DNA from: Ferroplasma sp.
GTDB taxonomy: Archaea; Thermoplasmatota; Thermoplasmata; Thermoplasmatales; Thermoplasmataceae
DNA length: 64,000 bases
NCBI RefSeq assembly: GCF_031200575.1
Contig: NZ_CP133597.1
Coordinates: 1,302,001 to 1,366,000 of the forward strand
Reading direction: 5' to 3'
Shown here: in pieces, positions 17,465 to 26,532 of the stretch
How positions within the stretch are numbered: position 1 is the stretch's first letter
How the letters are laid out: each line of letters opens with the position of its first letter
The notes under the pieces: generated by a model
Told to the model about the DNA's origin: nothing
Database searches by the model: none
The model's input: the letters and a program-made list of their open reading frames with translations, nothing else
Position numbers and translations under genes: made by a program

Positions 17465-19420
17465 TTACCACATTATAATTTTTTCCCTGCCTGTTTTTTC
17501 GCGGTTAAATGTTTTGCAAAATTCAGGGTGATTCCATGGTGGAATCTGGGACCTGACAGAACCTGGAGAATGTGGATCTATGGTAGCCAGCCTTCTTGCC
17601 TCATTGTCCCTTATCTGCGTTCTCCAGACCTGCCCCCATGATATGAAGAACCTCTGCTGCGGGGAAAGCCCGTCTATGTCCTTATTTTTCTCCGGTTCGG
17701 CCTTCAGCCTCTTCTGGAGGGCATCATACGCTATGAGCACAGCACCAAGGTCTGCAATATTTTCACCCAGTGTTAACTTTCCATTTACATTAAGCCCTGG
17801 CAGAATTTCCTGGGAGCTGTAGAGGTCCACAACCTTCTGTGCCAGGTCATCAAACCTTTTCCTGTCCTCCTCGCTCCACCAGTTTACCATATTGCCATTT
17901 TCATCGAAGTGGCTTCCCTGGTCATCATATCCATGTGTTATTTCATGGGCTATGACCCCACCGATTCCACCATAATTCACGGCATCATCCATCTCAGGGT
18001 CAAAAAATGGCGGCTGCATGATTCCGGCCGGAAATACTATTTCGTTCCCCGTGGGATTGAAATATGCATTTACAGTTGGAGGGGTCATAAACCACTCTGT
18101 CTTATCCACAGGCTTGCCTATTCTCTGCATCTGCCTGTTGGTTTCATAGTACCCTGACCTCAGAACATTTCCAAGATAATCATCCGGCTTTATCTCAACA
18201 GAAGAGTAATCCTTGAAGTGCTCAGGATATCCGATTTTGGCATTGAACTTTGAGAATTTCAGCAGTGCCCGCTTTCTGGTTTCCTCACCCATCCATGGTA
18301 CTTTTTCAAGCCTTTCCCGGAATGTTGCCTTTATATCGTTTACCAGCACAGTAATCTTTTCAACTGCCTCCCTTCCGAAATATTTCTCCACGTAAACCTT
18401 GCCAAGGTAGTCACCGATTGAGGAATCAATTACGCTTACCACTGTTTTCCATCTTGGTGTTATCTTCTCCTGGCCCAGCAGGGTTTTCCTGAAGAAATTA
18501 AAGTTCTCCTTTACCACATCATCATGGAGGAAGGGTGCCGATCCGGTCAGGATCTTCCATTTTAAATATTCAACTATGTTTTCCAGGCTTTCTGACTTTA
18601 ATAGATGATTTGTTTTTTCAAAAAATTCAGGTGCATCAATTATTGCATATTCAGGTGCACTGAATCCGGTTTTGCCGAAAAATGCGCTGAACCCCATTTC
18701 AGGGTATTTGCTGTAAAGTTCTTCCATTTTAAAAGGATTATATGCCTTTTCAACATCCCTTAAATCAGTCTTGCTCCTGCTGAATTTTGCCATCTCTGTC
18801 TCAAGCCTTACAACAGTTTTGGCAGATTCCCGGGCCCTCTCTTTACTGTAACCGTACAGTGTAAACATGGTTTCTATATGTTTGGCATAGGCCTCCAGGA
18901 TAGGCTTCATGGAATCATTGAGGTAATAGTCCCTATCCGGCAGGGTTAGGCCTCCCTGTGAGATATACAGCGAGTAAATATCTGCATTTTTTGCATCCTC
19001 CGCACTGCCAATATCAAAGGGAACCTGCACACCGTTTATGGAAAGATCCGATATCAGGGCTGGCAGATCATCCCTTGACCGGATTTCCAGTTTCTTCATA
19101 AAACCCTCTATGGGCTGGAATTTTAATTCTTCGATCCTGCCTGTGTCCATTGCAGACCTGTAAAAGTCCCCAAGCATCTTTTCCTCCGGGCTTCCAGGTT
19201 CTTTTTCAGAATCTTCCAGTATTTTCCGGAGTATGTACATATTCTTCTCATAAAGCATGTCAAAAGCCCCATATCTTGACCTGTCCTCTGGTATTGGTGT
19301 TTTTTCCAGCCATTTGCCGTTGCAGTAACGGTAAAAATCTGATGTAGGGTCCCTGGTATCATCCATGTAATCCTTTGAAAAACCTATATACCTGTTTAAA
19401 ATTTCTTCCGGGCTATCCAT
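17465..19420 (-). CDS. M13-family zinc metallopeptidase (neprilysin/PepO-like)
   Basis: A 651-residue M13 peptidase. The N-terminal M13_N region (DPTSDFYRYCNGKWLEKTPI) is followed by the catalytic domain with substrate-binding NAYFNPTGNEIVFPAGI, zinc motif GVIAHEITHGYDD (HExxH) and the third zinc ligand Glu in LGENIADLGAV. No signal peptide or N-terminal membrane anchor is visible, unlike animal neprilysins, so a cytoplasmic oligopeptidase role in peptide scavenging is likely. Confidence 0.92.
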   Translation of the reverse strand: MDSPEEILNRYIGFSKDYMDDTRDPTSDFYRYCNGKWLEKTPIPEDRSRYGAFDMLYEKNMYILRKILEDSEKEPGSPEEKMLGDFYRSAMDTGRIEELKFQPIEGFMKKLEIRSRDDLPALISDLSINGVQVPFDIGSAEDAKNADIYSLYISQGGLTLPDRDYYLNDSMKPILEAYAKHIETMFTLYGYSKERARESAKTVVRLETEMAKFSRSKTDLRDVEKAYNPFKMEELYSKYPEMGFSAFFGKTGFSAPEYAIIDAPEFFEKTNHLLKSESLENIVEYLKWKILTGSAPFLHDDVVKENFNFFRKTLLGQEKITPRWKTVVSVIDSSIGDYLGKVYVEKYFGREAVEKITVLVNDIKATFRERLEKVPWMGEETRKRALLKFSKFNAKIGYPEHFKDYSSVEIKPDDYLGNVLRSGYYETNRQMQRIGKPVDKTEWFMTPPTVNAYFNPTGNEIVFPAGIMQPPFFDPEMDDAVNYGGIGGVIAHEITHGYDDQGSHFDENGNMVNWWSEEDRKRFDDLAQKVVDLYSSQEILPGLNVNGKLTLGENIADLGAVLIAYDALQKRLKAEPEKNKDIDGLSPQQRFFISWGQVWRTQIRDNEARRLATIDPHSPGSVRSQIPPWNHPEFCKTFNREKTGREKIIMW

Positions 19421-19439
19421 CTTTGCCTATGCCCGAATT

Positions 19440-20933
19440 TTATATAATATTTTGCTGTTTCTGATTAGAATCCACCCATTTAAGTGATCGTGTTACGGCC
19501 TCCCTCCATAGCGGGTACCTCTCCAGTGCATTGTTTTTTCCATCCTCGGGGATGTATTCCTTCTCAATTCTTGCCATTACCTGTATATCATCTATTTCCC
19601 AGATTCCTGCTGCAATCCCTGCTATATATGCAGCCCCAGCTGCAGTAATTTCAGGTGAGCCTGTTTTCATTATTTTTATGCCGGAAAGGTCTGCCTGGAG
19701 CTGCATAAGAAAATTGCTTATGGACAGCCCGCCATCTACCCTTGCCGCCCTTATCTGGGATGCTTTTTCCATCTCCCTTAAAACGTCCTCGGTCTGGAAC
19801 GCAACGGATTCGTATGCCATTCTGGCGAAATCCCTTCTTCCTGAAGATCCACTGAGACCTATTATAAGTCCCCTGGCATCAGGGTCCCAGTAAGGAGAAC
19901 CCATTCCAGAAAATGCAGGAACCATAAAGGAATTCTGTGGCCTGGCTGTTTCCGCCATTTCCTCAAATCTTGCAAATGACCTTACATGCAGGAGATTCTT
20001 TACCCAGTCAATGGCAAACCCTGCACTGAATACGCTTCCCTCCAGCGCATAATTTACCTTCCTGCCATGGAGTCCGAACGCGACTGTGTTGATCAGGGCC
20101 CCTGATTTCGGGATATCAGTGCCTGTGTTGAGCATTGCAAAGGATCCTGTTCCGTAGGTTATTTTAGCCATTCCACTGGATGTTGAGGAATGCCCAAAGA
20201 GCGCAGATTGCTGGTCTCCTATAATTGAATATACAGGTATTTCTTTATTCCTGCCTATGGAAATGCTGCCGAATTCATTCAAGGATGGAAATACATCCGG
20301 AAGCAAAACATCAGGGATTCCGAATATGGACAGCAGGCCCGAATCCCATTCCAGTTTCCTTATATCGAAAAGCATGGTACGTGATGCATTTGTGTAATCA
20401 GTATAGCATGGATGTGAACCATCAAGATTAAAAAGTATCCAGGAATCAACAGTACCAAAAACAAGGTCTCCATTCATAGCCCTTTCTCTTGCACCCTCCA
20501 CATTGTCCAGTATCCATTTGATTTTTCCGGCACTGAAATAGGGGTCGAGCCTGAGCCCTGTTTTTTTGCTGATATCCGGGCTATAATCTGAAAGCGCCTT
20601 CATAATGGCTTCAGTTCTCCTGTCCTGCCATACAATTGCATTGTATACAGGTATGCCTGTCTTTCTGTCCCATATAATGGTAGTCTCACGCTGGTTGGTT
20701 ATTCCGGCACACTGTATCTCCCATGGGGGCATTCCTGCACTTTTCAGCGCCTTTGATATGGATGTCTTTACAGCAGAAAGTATATAATATGGATCCTGCT
20801 CAACCCATCCCTCCCGTGGATATTTGGATTGCATTCTCACTGTATATTTTGAGACAACATTGCCCTCTGTGTCGAATATAACTGCCTTGGAATTTGTGGT
20901 TCCTGCGTCTATTGAAAGTATGTATTTATTTAC
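19440..20933 (-). CDS. glpK: Glycerol kinase lacking a canonical start codon
   Basis: An uninterrupted 497-codon frame encodes a FGGY-family glycerol kinase (glycerol + ATP to glycerol-3-phosphate). The N-terminus NKYILSIDAGTTNSKAVIF forms the first phosphate-binding motif, GITNQRETTIIWD contacts substrate, and DGGLSISNFLMQ lies in the C-terminal domain. Where the family has its start Met the sequence reads GTA (20933-20931). There is no ATG, GTG or TTG between it and an upstream in-frame TGA. The first usable starts (GTG at 20840 and ATG at 20834) would remove the phosphate-binding loop. A TATA-like TTATAAAT lies about 31 nt before the GTA. Possibilities are a non-canonical start, a start-codon mutation making a pseudogene, or a base error. 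Confidence 0.8.
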   Translation of the reverse strand, partial: VNKYILSIDAGTTNSKAVIFDTEGNVVSKYTVRMQSKYPREGWVEQDPYYILSAVKTSISKALKSAGMPPWEIQCAGITNQRETTIIWDRKTGIPVYNAIVWQDRRTEAIMKALSDYSPDISKKTGLRLDPYFSAGKIKWILDNVEGARERAMNGDLVFGTVDSWILFNLDGSHPCYTDYTNASRTMLFDIRKLEWDSGLLSIFGIPDVLLPDVFPSLNEFGSISIGRNKEIPVYSIIGDQQSALFGHSSTSSGMAKITYGTGSFAMLNTGTDIPKSGALINTVAFGLHGRKVNYALEGSVFSAGFAIDWVKNLLHVRSFARFEEMAETARPQNSFMVPAFSGMGSPYWDPDARGLIIGLSGSSGRRDFARMAYESVAFQTEDVLREMEKASQIRAARVDGGLSISNFLMQLQADLSGIKIMKTGSPEITAAGAAYIAGIAAGIWEIDDIQVMARIEKEYIPEDGKNNALERYPLWREAVTRSLKWVDSNQKQQNII

Positions 20934-20984
20934 CGTATATAACCACCGGAGTATTCAAACCCATATTTATAACAATCTTAAATA

Positions 20985-21362
20985 TCAGTCACGGTAAACA
21001 GGCGTAATGTCCATATTAGCGGTATAATTTATAACGCATATGAATTCAAGGTCTTTCTTTCCAGGATTCCTGAGCTCATGCTCGAATTTTGTATCGATGA
21101 ATATAAAATCACCGGCCTGGAGCTGCATGCTTTCACCATTAACCGTGGCGTCACATTTTCCCTTCATTATGTACAGGCTTTCAAAATAATCATGATAATG
21201 CAGCTGTATGAATCCTCCGGACTTTATGACAAATCTTCTCATGGCGTATGATTTTTCCTGTTTATCTGTTATAAGCCACTGTATATATGTGTCCTTTGAA
21301 TTACCGACCTTCACCTCCTGTGCAGGAACATCCTCTATATTCCCCTTATAATAACCGTTCAT
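20985..21362 (-). CDS. Cupin-domain protein
   Basis: A 125-residue single-domain cupin. HYHDYFESLYIMKGK supplies the metal ligands HxHx4E of motif 1, and the later GDFIFIDTKFEHEL supplies the histidine of motif 2. It may be a small-molecule or metal-binding enzyme or sensor. It lies just upstream of glycerol kinase on the same strand, with a gap of about 50 bp holding a possible kinase promoter. Function is not known. Confidence 0.75.
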   Translation of the reverse strand: MNGYYKGNIEDVPAQEVKVGNSKDTYIQWLITDKQEKSYAMRRFVIKSGGFIQLHYHDYFESLYIMKGKCDATVNGESMQLQAGDFIFIDTKFEHELRNPGKKDLEFICVINYTANMDITPVYRD

Positions 21363-21461
21363 GGATTTGTATTAACCGGTTGTTAATAAATTATTCTTTA
21401 GTATCTTTATCATAATCGGAGATGGGAAAAATTTATCATGGTCCTCTGACTATTTTATACA

Positions 21462-21959
21462 GTGAATATTATGCCAGTAGTTATGATAGGTCATTCAAAA
21501 ACTGTGAGGCTCCCAAAGGGCTACAGGCCCATACGGCAATCTGATGTCAACCTGGAATTTGAGTCAGGTGACAGAAAGATGAGGGATTACCATTTATCAT
21601 ACTTTTACGACTGGAGCCGGGGAGACAATAACATAGTTATTGTGAGGGAATCGGTCAGGGGCACTATTGACGGTGTGGTTATGTTCAGGCTTGTTCCAAA
21701 TATCGAGCATCCGAAAACTATAGTTGTGGAAATGCTTGCTAGAAATTTTGCAGCAGGAGGCAGTTCGGGGGCTGGATACGATCTCCTTGCAGTCATAGAG
21801 CATTACATAGCGTACCAGCTTGGAATAGAAAGAATAGACATAGAGGCTATCGGGGACCTTGAGGGTTATTATGAATCCCTGGGCTATTCTCCAACAGGTG
21901 AAAAATATTACGATTCATCCTGGAAGGAAATCGTGAATATGACCAAGAAATTAAAATAA
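21462..21959 (+). CDS. GNAT-like acetyltransferase-fold protein
   Basis: A 165-residue protein that looks like a divergent GNAT fold: VIVRESVRGTIDGVVMFRLV (central strands), LARNFAAGGSSGAGYDLLAV in place of the acetyl-CoA loop, and LEGYYESLGYSPTGEKYY, the typical C-terminal FYeklGF-type motif. The acceptor is unknown. I take GTG 21462 as the start, because AATTTATC upstream has the ~21-nt spacing used elsewhere in the window. ATG 21471 is the alternative. Confidence 0.55.
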   Translation: MNIMPVVMIGHSKTVRLPKGYRPIRQSDVNLEFESGDRKMRDYHLSYFYDWSRGDNNIVIVRESVRGTIDGVVMFRLVPNIEHPKTIVVEMLARNFAAGGSSGAGYDLLAVIEHYIAYQLGIERIDIEAIGDLEGYYESLGYSPTGEKYYDSSWKEIVNMTKKLK

Positions 21960-21963
21960 AATT

Positions 21964-23319
21964 TCAGAAGAGCTTTCTTGCTGCAGAATCAAGTCCTTCA
22001 AAGGTCATGGGATGCTGGTGTGCCATCTCTGCAAAATCCCTTGCATTCAAGCCTTTATGTATTCCCAGTGCTATTTCATTTATAATGTCCCCGGCATCGT
22101 TTCCTATCACATATCCACCTATTATCTTTAAATTCCCGTCAAACAGCATGGTTATCTCCCCGCATGTTTCATTGCGGATCTCGGCCATGCTATCTCCAGC
22201 CATATGGTATGTAACCTTACTGTACTCAATTTTCCTTTCCCTTGCAATTTCAGGGGTTATGCCTACAAAGGACATGTTTGGAATTGAAAACAGTGTAAAT
22301 GGCACAGAATCACTGTCAAAACGTTCAACCTGGGTGTCTCCTGCCATAATGTTTGCAGCCGCAACCAGGGACTGCCTTTTAGCAGCATGAAAAAGGGGTG
22401 TTAATCCATTGACATCACCTGTAGCGTATATATGCGGTATATTTGTCTGCATTGATGAATTTACCTTTATGCCCTTCCTTTCTACCTCAATCCCGCACTC
22501 CTCAGTACCCTGGGGAATCAAGGGCTCCCTTCCGGTTGCCATCATTACTGCATCAGAAACAATATAGTTTTTCTCCCCATTTTCATTGATTATTGTAGTT
22601 TTCAGTTTATCCCCGGACTTTTCTATGGATTTAACCTCGTTGTTAAGATGTATTACCATTTCAGGCAGCATTCCTGTTAGTTTTTCCACAATGCCTGCAT
22701 CCATATCTGTTAAAAGGCGATCAGATCTTTCTATCATGGTGACCTTTGAACCAAGAATCGACATGAAGGATGCAGTTTCAACCCCTATATATCCACCACC
22801 TATAATGGCTATGGATTCTGGCACCGCCTTTACAGCCGGATCGATTTTGAATAGATCTGCGCTTGTAATACAGTATTCCGCACCCGGGATTTTGAGCACG
22901 TAGGTATAGGCGCCGGAACCTATAATAAGGTGCCTGAACTTCAACTTTAATTTTTCTGCTGCCGTGTCAACCTCAAGTGTGTGCCTGTCCAGTATCCTTG
23001 CAGTTCCCTTTATGATTTTTAATCCAGCATGTTCCAGTTCCTCTGCATGGATCCTGTATCGCATTTTCTGTACCTCATCCTTCCTTTTGATTATGTCCTT
23101 ATAGTCCAGCTTAAAATGTGAAAATTCCTTCATTATCTTATAATTGTGTACAGTGTCAATAATGGCCTTTGATGGGACACACCCCTCGGAAAGGCAGTTT
23201 CCGGACATTATGCCTTTTTCATCAATCATAACCACACTGTATCCTGATTGCTTCAATCTGAACGCAGCCGGGTAGGCAGCCCCGCCGGCACCTATTGTGA
23301 CAACATCGTATTCTTCCAT
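21964..23319 (-). CDS. Dihydrolipoamide dehydrogenase-like flavoprotein disulfide reductase
   Basis: A 451-residue class I pyridine-nucleotide disulfide oxidoreductase. The FAD motif is TIGAGGAAYPAA, the redox disulfide is in GNCLSEGCVPSK, the NAD(P) motif is IGGGYIGVETAS, a second FAD contact is YATGDV, and the C-terminal dimer motif HQHPMTFEGLD holds the catalytic His. No oxo-acid dehydrogenase subunits lie nearby, so the partner substrate (lipoyl protein, mycothiol-like or other disulfide) is open. It converges with the GNAT-like gene with a 4-nt gap. Confidence 0.87.
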   Translation of the reverse strand: MEEYDVVTIGAGGAAYPAAFRLKQSGYSVVMIDEKGIMSGNCLSEGCVPSKAIIDTVHNYKIMKEFSHFKLDYKDIIKRKDEVQKMRYRIHAEELEHAGLKIIKGTARILDRHTLEVDTAAEKLKLKFRHLIIGSGAYTYVLKIPGAEYCITSADLFKIDPAVKAVPESIAIIGGGYIGVETASFMSILGSKVTMIERSDRLLTDMDAGIVEKLTGMLPEMVIHLNNEVKSIEKSGDKLKTTIINENGEKNYIVSDAVMMATGREPLIPQGTEECGIEVERKGIKVNSSMQTNIPHIYATGDVNGLTPLFHAAKRQSLVAAANIMAGDTQVERFDSDSVPFTLFSIPNMSFVGITPEIARERKIEYSKVTYHMAGDSMAEIRNETCGEITMLFDGNLKIIGGYVIGNDAGDIINEIALGIHKGLNARDFAEMAHQHPMTFEGLDSAARKLF

Positions 23320-23448
23320 TATTTTGAATACTTATATTTTATAAAAATATGTGTAATAACATTCATTAAGTCATGATAAACGGAAATCCTATGGGGAATT
23401 ATATAAATATGGTCTGTACATGGTTAAATTTATTCTGATATCACATAT

Positions 23449-23456
23449 ATTTATAA
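23449..23456 (+). promoter_or_regulatory. TATA box of transposase-derived gene
   Basis: ATTTATAA lies 21 nt before ATG 23478, the same arrangement as at host genes. Confidence 0.55.
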
Positions 23457-23477
23457 CCGGAATACCAATATTCTTCC

Positions 23478-24827
23478 ATGGCCAGGGAACGTGTAGAGAT
23501 TAAAAAGATAAAGGGGAAAAATTATGCCTATACAACCGTTAATCTCTGGGATAAGGTTAATAAAAAGGAAATAAAGGTTAGCAGATACCTTGGCAGGGTA
23601 AATGAAAACAATGAAATTGAAAAGAAGGTAAAGCTTCCAGAGAAATCCTATGAATACGGTGATGTTGCACTTCTGGCATCCATGAACATTGACCTGATAA
23701 ATAAAATATCGGCTAATTATGGAAAGTACTGGCGTGAAATCGTAACCGCTGCAATAATAACCATTGTGGGCAGGATACCCATGGAGTATGTAAAACGCTA
23801 TTACAGGAAGACCATACTGTACCATTACTGGCCTAAACTCAAACTGGAGCCTAAAAACCTTACTTCAATGCTGAGGTACATAGCCTTCAATAAAATTGCA
23901 TTCGAAAAGCTTGAGGAATTCGATCAGACAACACTGATACTGCATGTTGAATTAATCATACCGGTATATGCACTTAACAGGAAAAACAGATACGACAGAG
24001 ACTTTGTCACTCTGGACATAGTATTCGACCCTGTGGAGATGCGGATACTGAATTCAGAGCATTTTATAGGTTCAGAATACATGTTTTCGAGGTTCCTGAA
24101 CAGGACTGAGGATGCAACCGGCTACGATGGTGTTCTTGTCCTGGAATCGACACATTATACACAGGGCAACATATCTGCATTGATGAGACAGGGAAAACTA
24201 TTCATTATGGAGGTGCCCCAGAAGGAGGCAATGAAAATCATAGACAGATATGGTTTATCAGGAAGGCTCTCCCTCCAGAGGGGTTTTAATTCGCTTTTGA
24301 ACAGGTACATATACAGTGCAACCGAGGATGATGGCAAACTCCATTATTATATAATGGATGATGCAGATCACGGAGAACTTGAATATATAAAGCCAGAAAG
24401 TGAGACACTTATTGTGGCAGTTTCCAATATGAACCTGCATCAGAATCTTATATACCAGGCAGTAAACATAAGGCGTTTCATGTATTCATCCATTTCCAGT
24501 TCAAAATACAGGCTGGATTCTGACCGGAATTTACTTCCTGGAAGGCTTGAGCTGGATGGGTATATTTTATTCAACATGATTACAATGAAACTTTACCTCT
24601 CGCTATTCAGGAATACAAGCATACCGGGGCCGGGGCGGCACAGGCTTGTGGATTCACTGATGATAGAACTTTCAACAATAAATATGTACCTCCTTAAGGG
24701 TGAACTGTACATGCCAAAAATAAGCAAATCAATAATGGATCATTTAAAAATAGTAGGTGGTGGGCTGGAAACCCAGATTCTGTCAAAGGATCTGTTTAAA
24801 AATCTAGGGAATAATTTAAAAAAATAA
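23478..24827 (+). CDS. Transposase-derived (IS1634/IS4-like) protein, probably inactive
   Basis: A 449-residue protein with the layout of an IS1634-type DDE transposase: N-terminal GKNYAYTTVNLWDKVNKKEI and YLGRV, first catalytic-strand FDQTTLIL (Asp kept), then YDRDFVTLDIVFDP and SEHFIGSEYMF. The second catalytic strand reads GVLVLESTHYTQGN, where active relatives have an Asp (DRG). The third catalytic Glu is not evident around KYRLDSDRNLLPGRLELDGY. The frame is intact, codon use matches the neighbours, a host-style promoter is present, and only 7 bp separate its stop from the next gene, leaving no room for a right inverted repeat. It looks like a domesticated protein. Its present role is unknown. 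Confidence 0.65.
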   Translation: MARERVEIKKIKGKNYAYTTVNLWDKVNKKEIKVSRYLGRVNENNEIEKKVKLPEKSYEYGDVALLASMNIDLINKISANYGKYWREIVTAAIITIVGRIPMEYVKRYYRKTILYHYWPKLKLEPKNLTSMLRYIAFNKIAFEKLEEFDQTTLILHVELIIPVYALNRKNRYDRDFVTLDIVFDPVEMRILNSEHFIGSEYMFSRFLNRTEDATGYDGVLVLESTHYTQGNISALMRQGKLFIMEVPQKEAMKIIDRYGLSGRLSLQRGFNSLLNRYIYSATEDDGKLHYYIMDDADHGELEYIKPESETLIVAVSNMNLHQNLIYQAVNIRRFMYSSISSSKYRLDSDRNLLPGRLELDGYILFNMITMKLYLSLFRNTSIPGPGRHRLVDSLMIELSTINMYLLKGELYMPKISKSIMDHLKIVGGGLETQILSKDLFKNLGNNLKK

Positions 24828-24834
24828 TATTATT

Positions 24835-26268
24835 TTATTCCTTGCTGTATATTTCCTCCTGCACAAGCATATCTGTTGATCCTGCCTTTTTGATTTCTTC
24901 CGGGTGTTTTTTGCCATAAATGAAAATTGCAATGGCGGATATGATGATAAAAACAATTGCAGTGATGATAGCGTAATCAACTGGATATGCAGGAGGGTAA
25001 AAACTGTAGAACATTGCAACAGCAAGTATTATTGTTGCAGCCGCCGGTATGATGGCATGTGTCACAACTTTAAATTCTTTCAGCTTCTTAAATGTGGCAC
25101 CAAGCCCGAAGTTGCTCAGTATATGGCCTATGAACAGAGCTGCCGATGATGCAGTGACAAGGTATAGGAATCCATCCTCTGGCCCTATGAGAATGCCGGC
25201 TATAAGTGAAACAGTATATGCAACTGCAGCCATGGTAATGATGGCTATATAGGGTGTTTTATGAACAGGATGGACCTTTGAAAACATTGATGGCCCGAGT
25301 CCATCCCTGCTCATGGAAAATATCATCCTGGAGCTTGTATTCAATGGAGCCAGAGAACCTGCGAAAAGACTGTTGATAATGAAAATAAAGAGTATTATGG
25401 TAAATGGAAGGCCTATATACTTATCTGTAACAATCAATCCCGGCACACTGGAGCTGAAAAATGTTGACATCTTTGAAACTCCCCATCCCACTGTTAGTGC
25501 ATATGATGTGAGCACAAATACAACTCCGGTTATGAGAAAGCTTATCAGAAGTGCCTTCTTTATGTTTTTTCTTGGCTGTTTTGCCTCCTCTCCCAGGGTG
25601 ACAACCGCAGACGATCCTGACATGGAAAATATTGCGAGCACCATCCCCACGGCAACCCCCGCAAATCCATCGGCCGGCGTAGGCGTAAATGGAGCCAGCG
25701 TATTCTTTGAACCCAGTGCAACAATTATGACAATGGATGTGATAATCAAGAGTGCTATTTCAATGGCAGATGCTGTGAAACTGTATGCCAGCGATGGCTT
25801 TATTCCAAGATAGGCTATTACTGTGAGTATGATAATAAAGGCTGTCATAATGGGTATCCATGTGTATGTTCCTATATTCACATGAAGGAAATATGAAATA
25901 GTTCCGGGTATGAATACGCCTGAGGTAAACAGTATGGCATTGGTTATAACCATAAAATATGAGAACCACATCATATATCCTATTGTAAGACCGTATCTTG
26001 GCCCTGCCCCACGGGAATTGAAGGTATAAAATCCTCCACTCCCGTTAATTTTTCTGGAAAACTGGTAGGGCGTGTTTATCCATATTAGTACGCCAAAGAT
26101 GGATATAATATATGCCAGTGGCAGCGAACCCTTGGCGAATTCTGCTGCTCCTGTCATTGTTGCTGCCACAGCTCCCAGCGGTGAGATCATTGCAATTGAT
26201 TGGCCAAGAAGAGAATAAAATCCTGCAGCCCCTTTCTTTAAGGTTCGAGATTCTGAAACTTTTTCCAT
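24835..26268 (-). CDS. APC-family amino acid permease
   Basis: A 477-residue, ~12-helix permease closely similar in plan to the protein at 1858-3243 (GFYSLLGQSIAMISPLGA, NTPYQFSRKINGSGGFYTF, GEEAKQPRKNIKKA, TSYALTVGWG). Probably an amino-acid:proton symporter. ATG 26268 is preferred over 26277 because the TATA-like TATTTAAA (rc of 26293-26300) then lies about 24 nt upstream. The following 255 bp to 26532 are very AT-rich and hold only promoter-like sequence for the ABC operon. Confidence 0.88.
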   Translation of the reverse strand: MEKVSESRTLKKGAAGFYSLLGQSIAMISPLGAVAATMTGAAEFAKGSLPLAYIISIFGVLIWINTPYQFSRKINGSGGFYTFNSRGAGPRYGLTIGYMMWFSYFMVITNAILFTSGVFIPGTISYFLHVNIGTYTWIPIMTAFIIILTVIAYLGIKPSLAYSFTASAIEIALLIITSIVIIVALGSKNTLAPFTPTPADGFAGVAVGMVLAIFSMSGSSAVVTLGEEAKQPRKNIKKALLISFLITGVVFVLTSYALTVGWGVSKMSTFFSSSVPGLIVTDKYIGLPFTIILFIFIINSLFAGSLAPLNTSSRMIFSMSRDGLGPSMFSKVHPVHKTPYIAIITMAAVAYTVSLIAGILIGPEDGFLYLVTASSAALFIGHILSNFGLGATFKKLKEFKVVTHAIIPAAATIILAVAMFYSFYPPAYPVDYAIITAIVFIIISAIAIFIYGKKHPEEIKKAGSTDMLVQEEIYSKE

Positions 26269-26532
26269 AATTTTCATGTAATCTCATATGGGTTTAAATA
26301 TTGCTTAAATAAAACAGTAAATATTAAAGAATTTAAATTTTATACATAAATTTATACCTAATTCTGCCAGCAATATCTGATGATGTTAAATATTTTGATT
26401 ATAAATTTTAAAGCCATATACCTTTCAATATATATTTTATATATTGATAAGTATAACTATATATTTAATTTTAAAATTAGAAAGGTATATAGTAAATTTA
26501 ATAAGTACAATTATTTTATCTCACTGAGAAAG

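Noticed and set aside
25313-25813. 166-codon plus-strand frame opposite the APC permease
   Set aside because: Antisense shadow of a membrane-protein gene.
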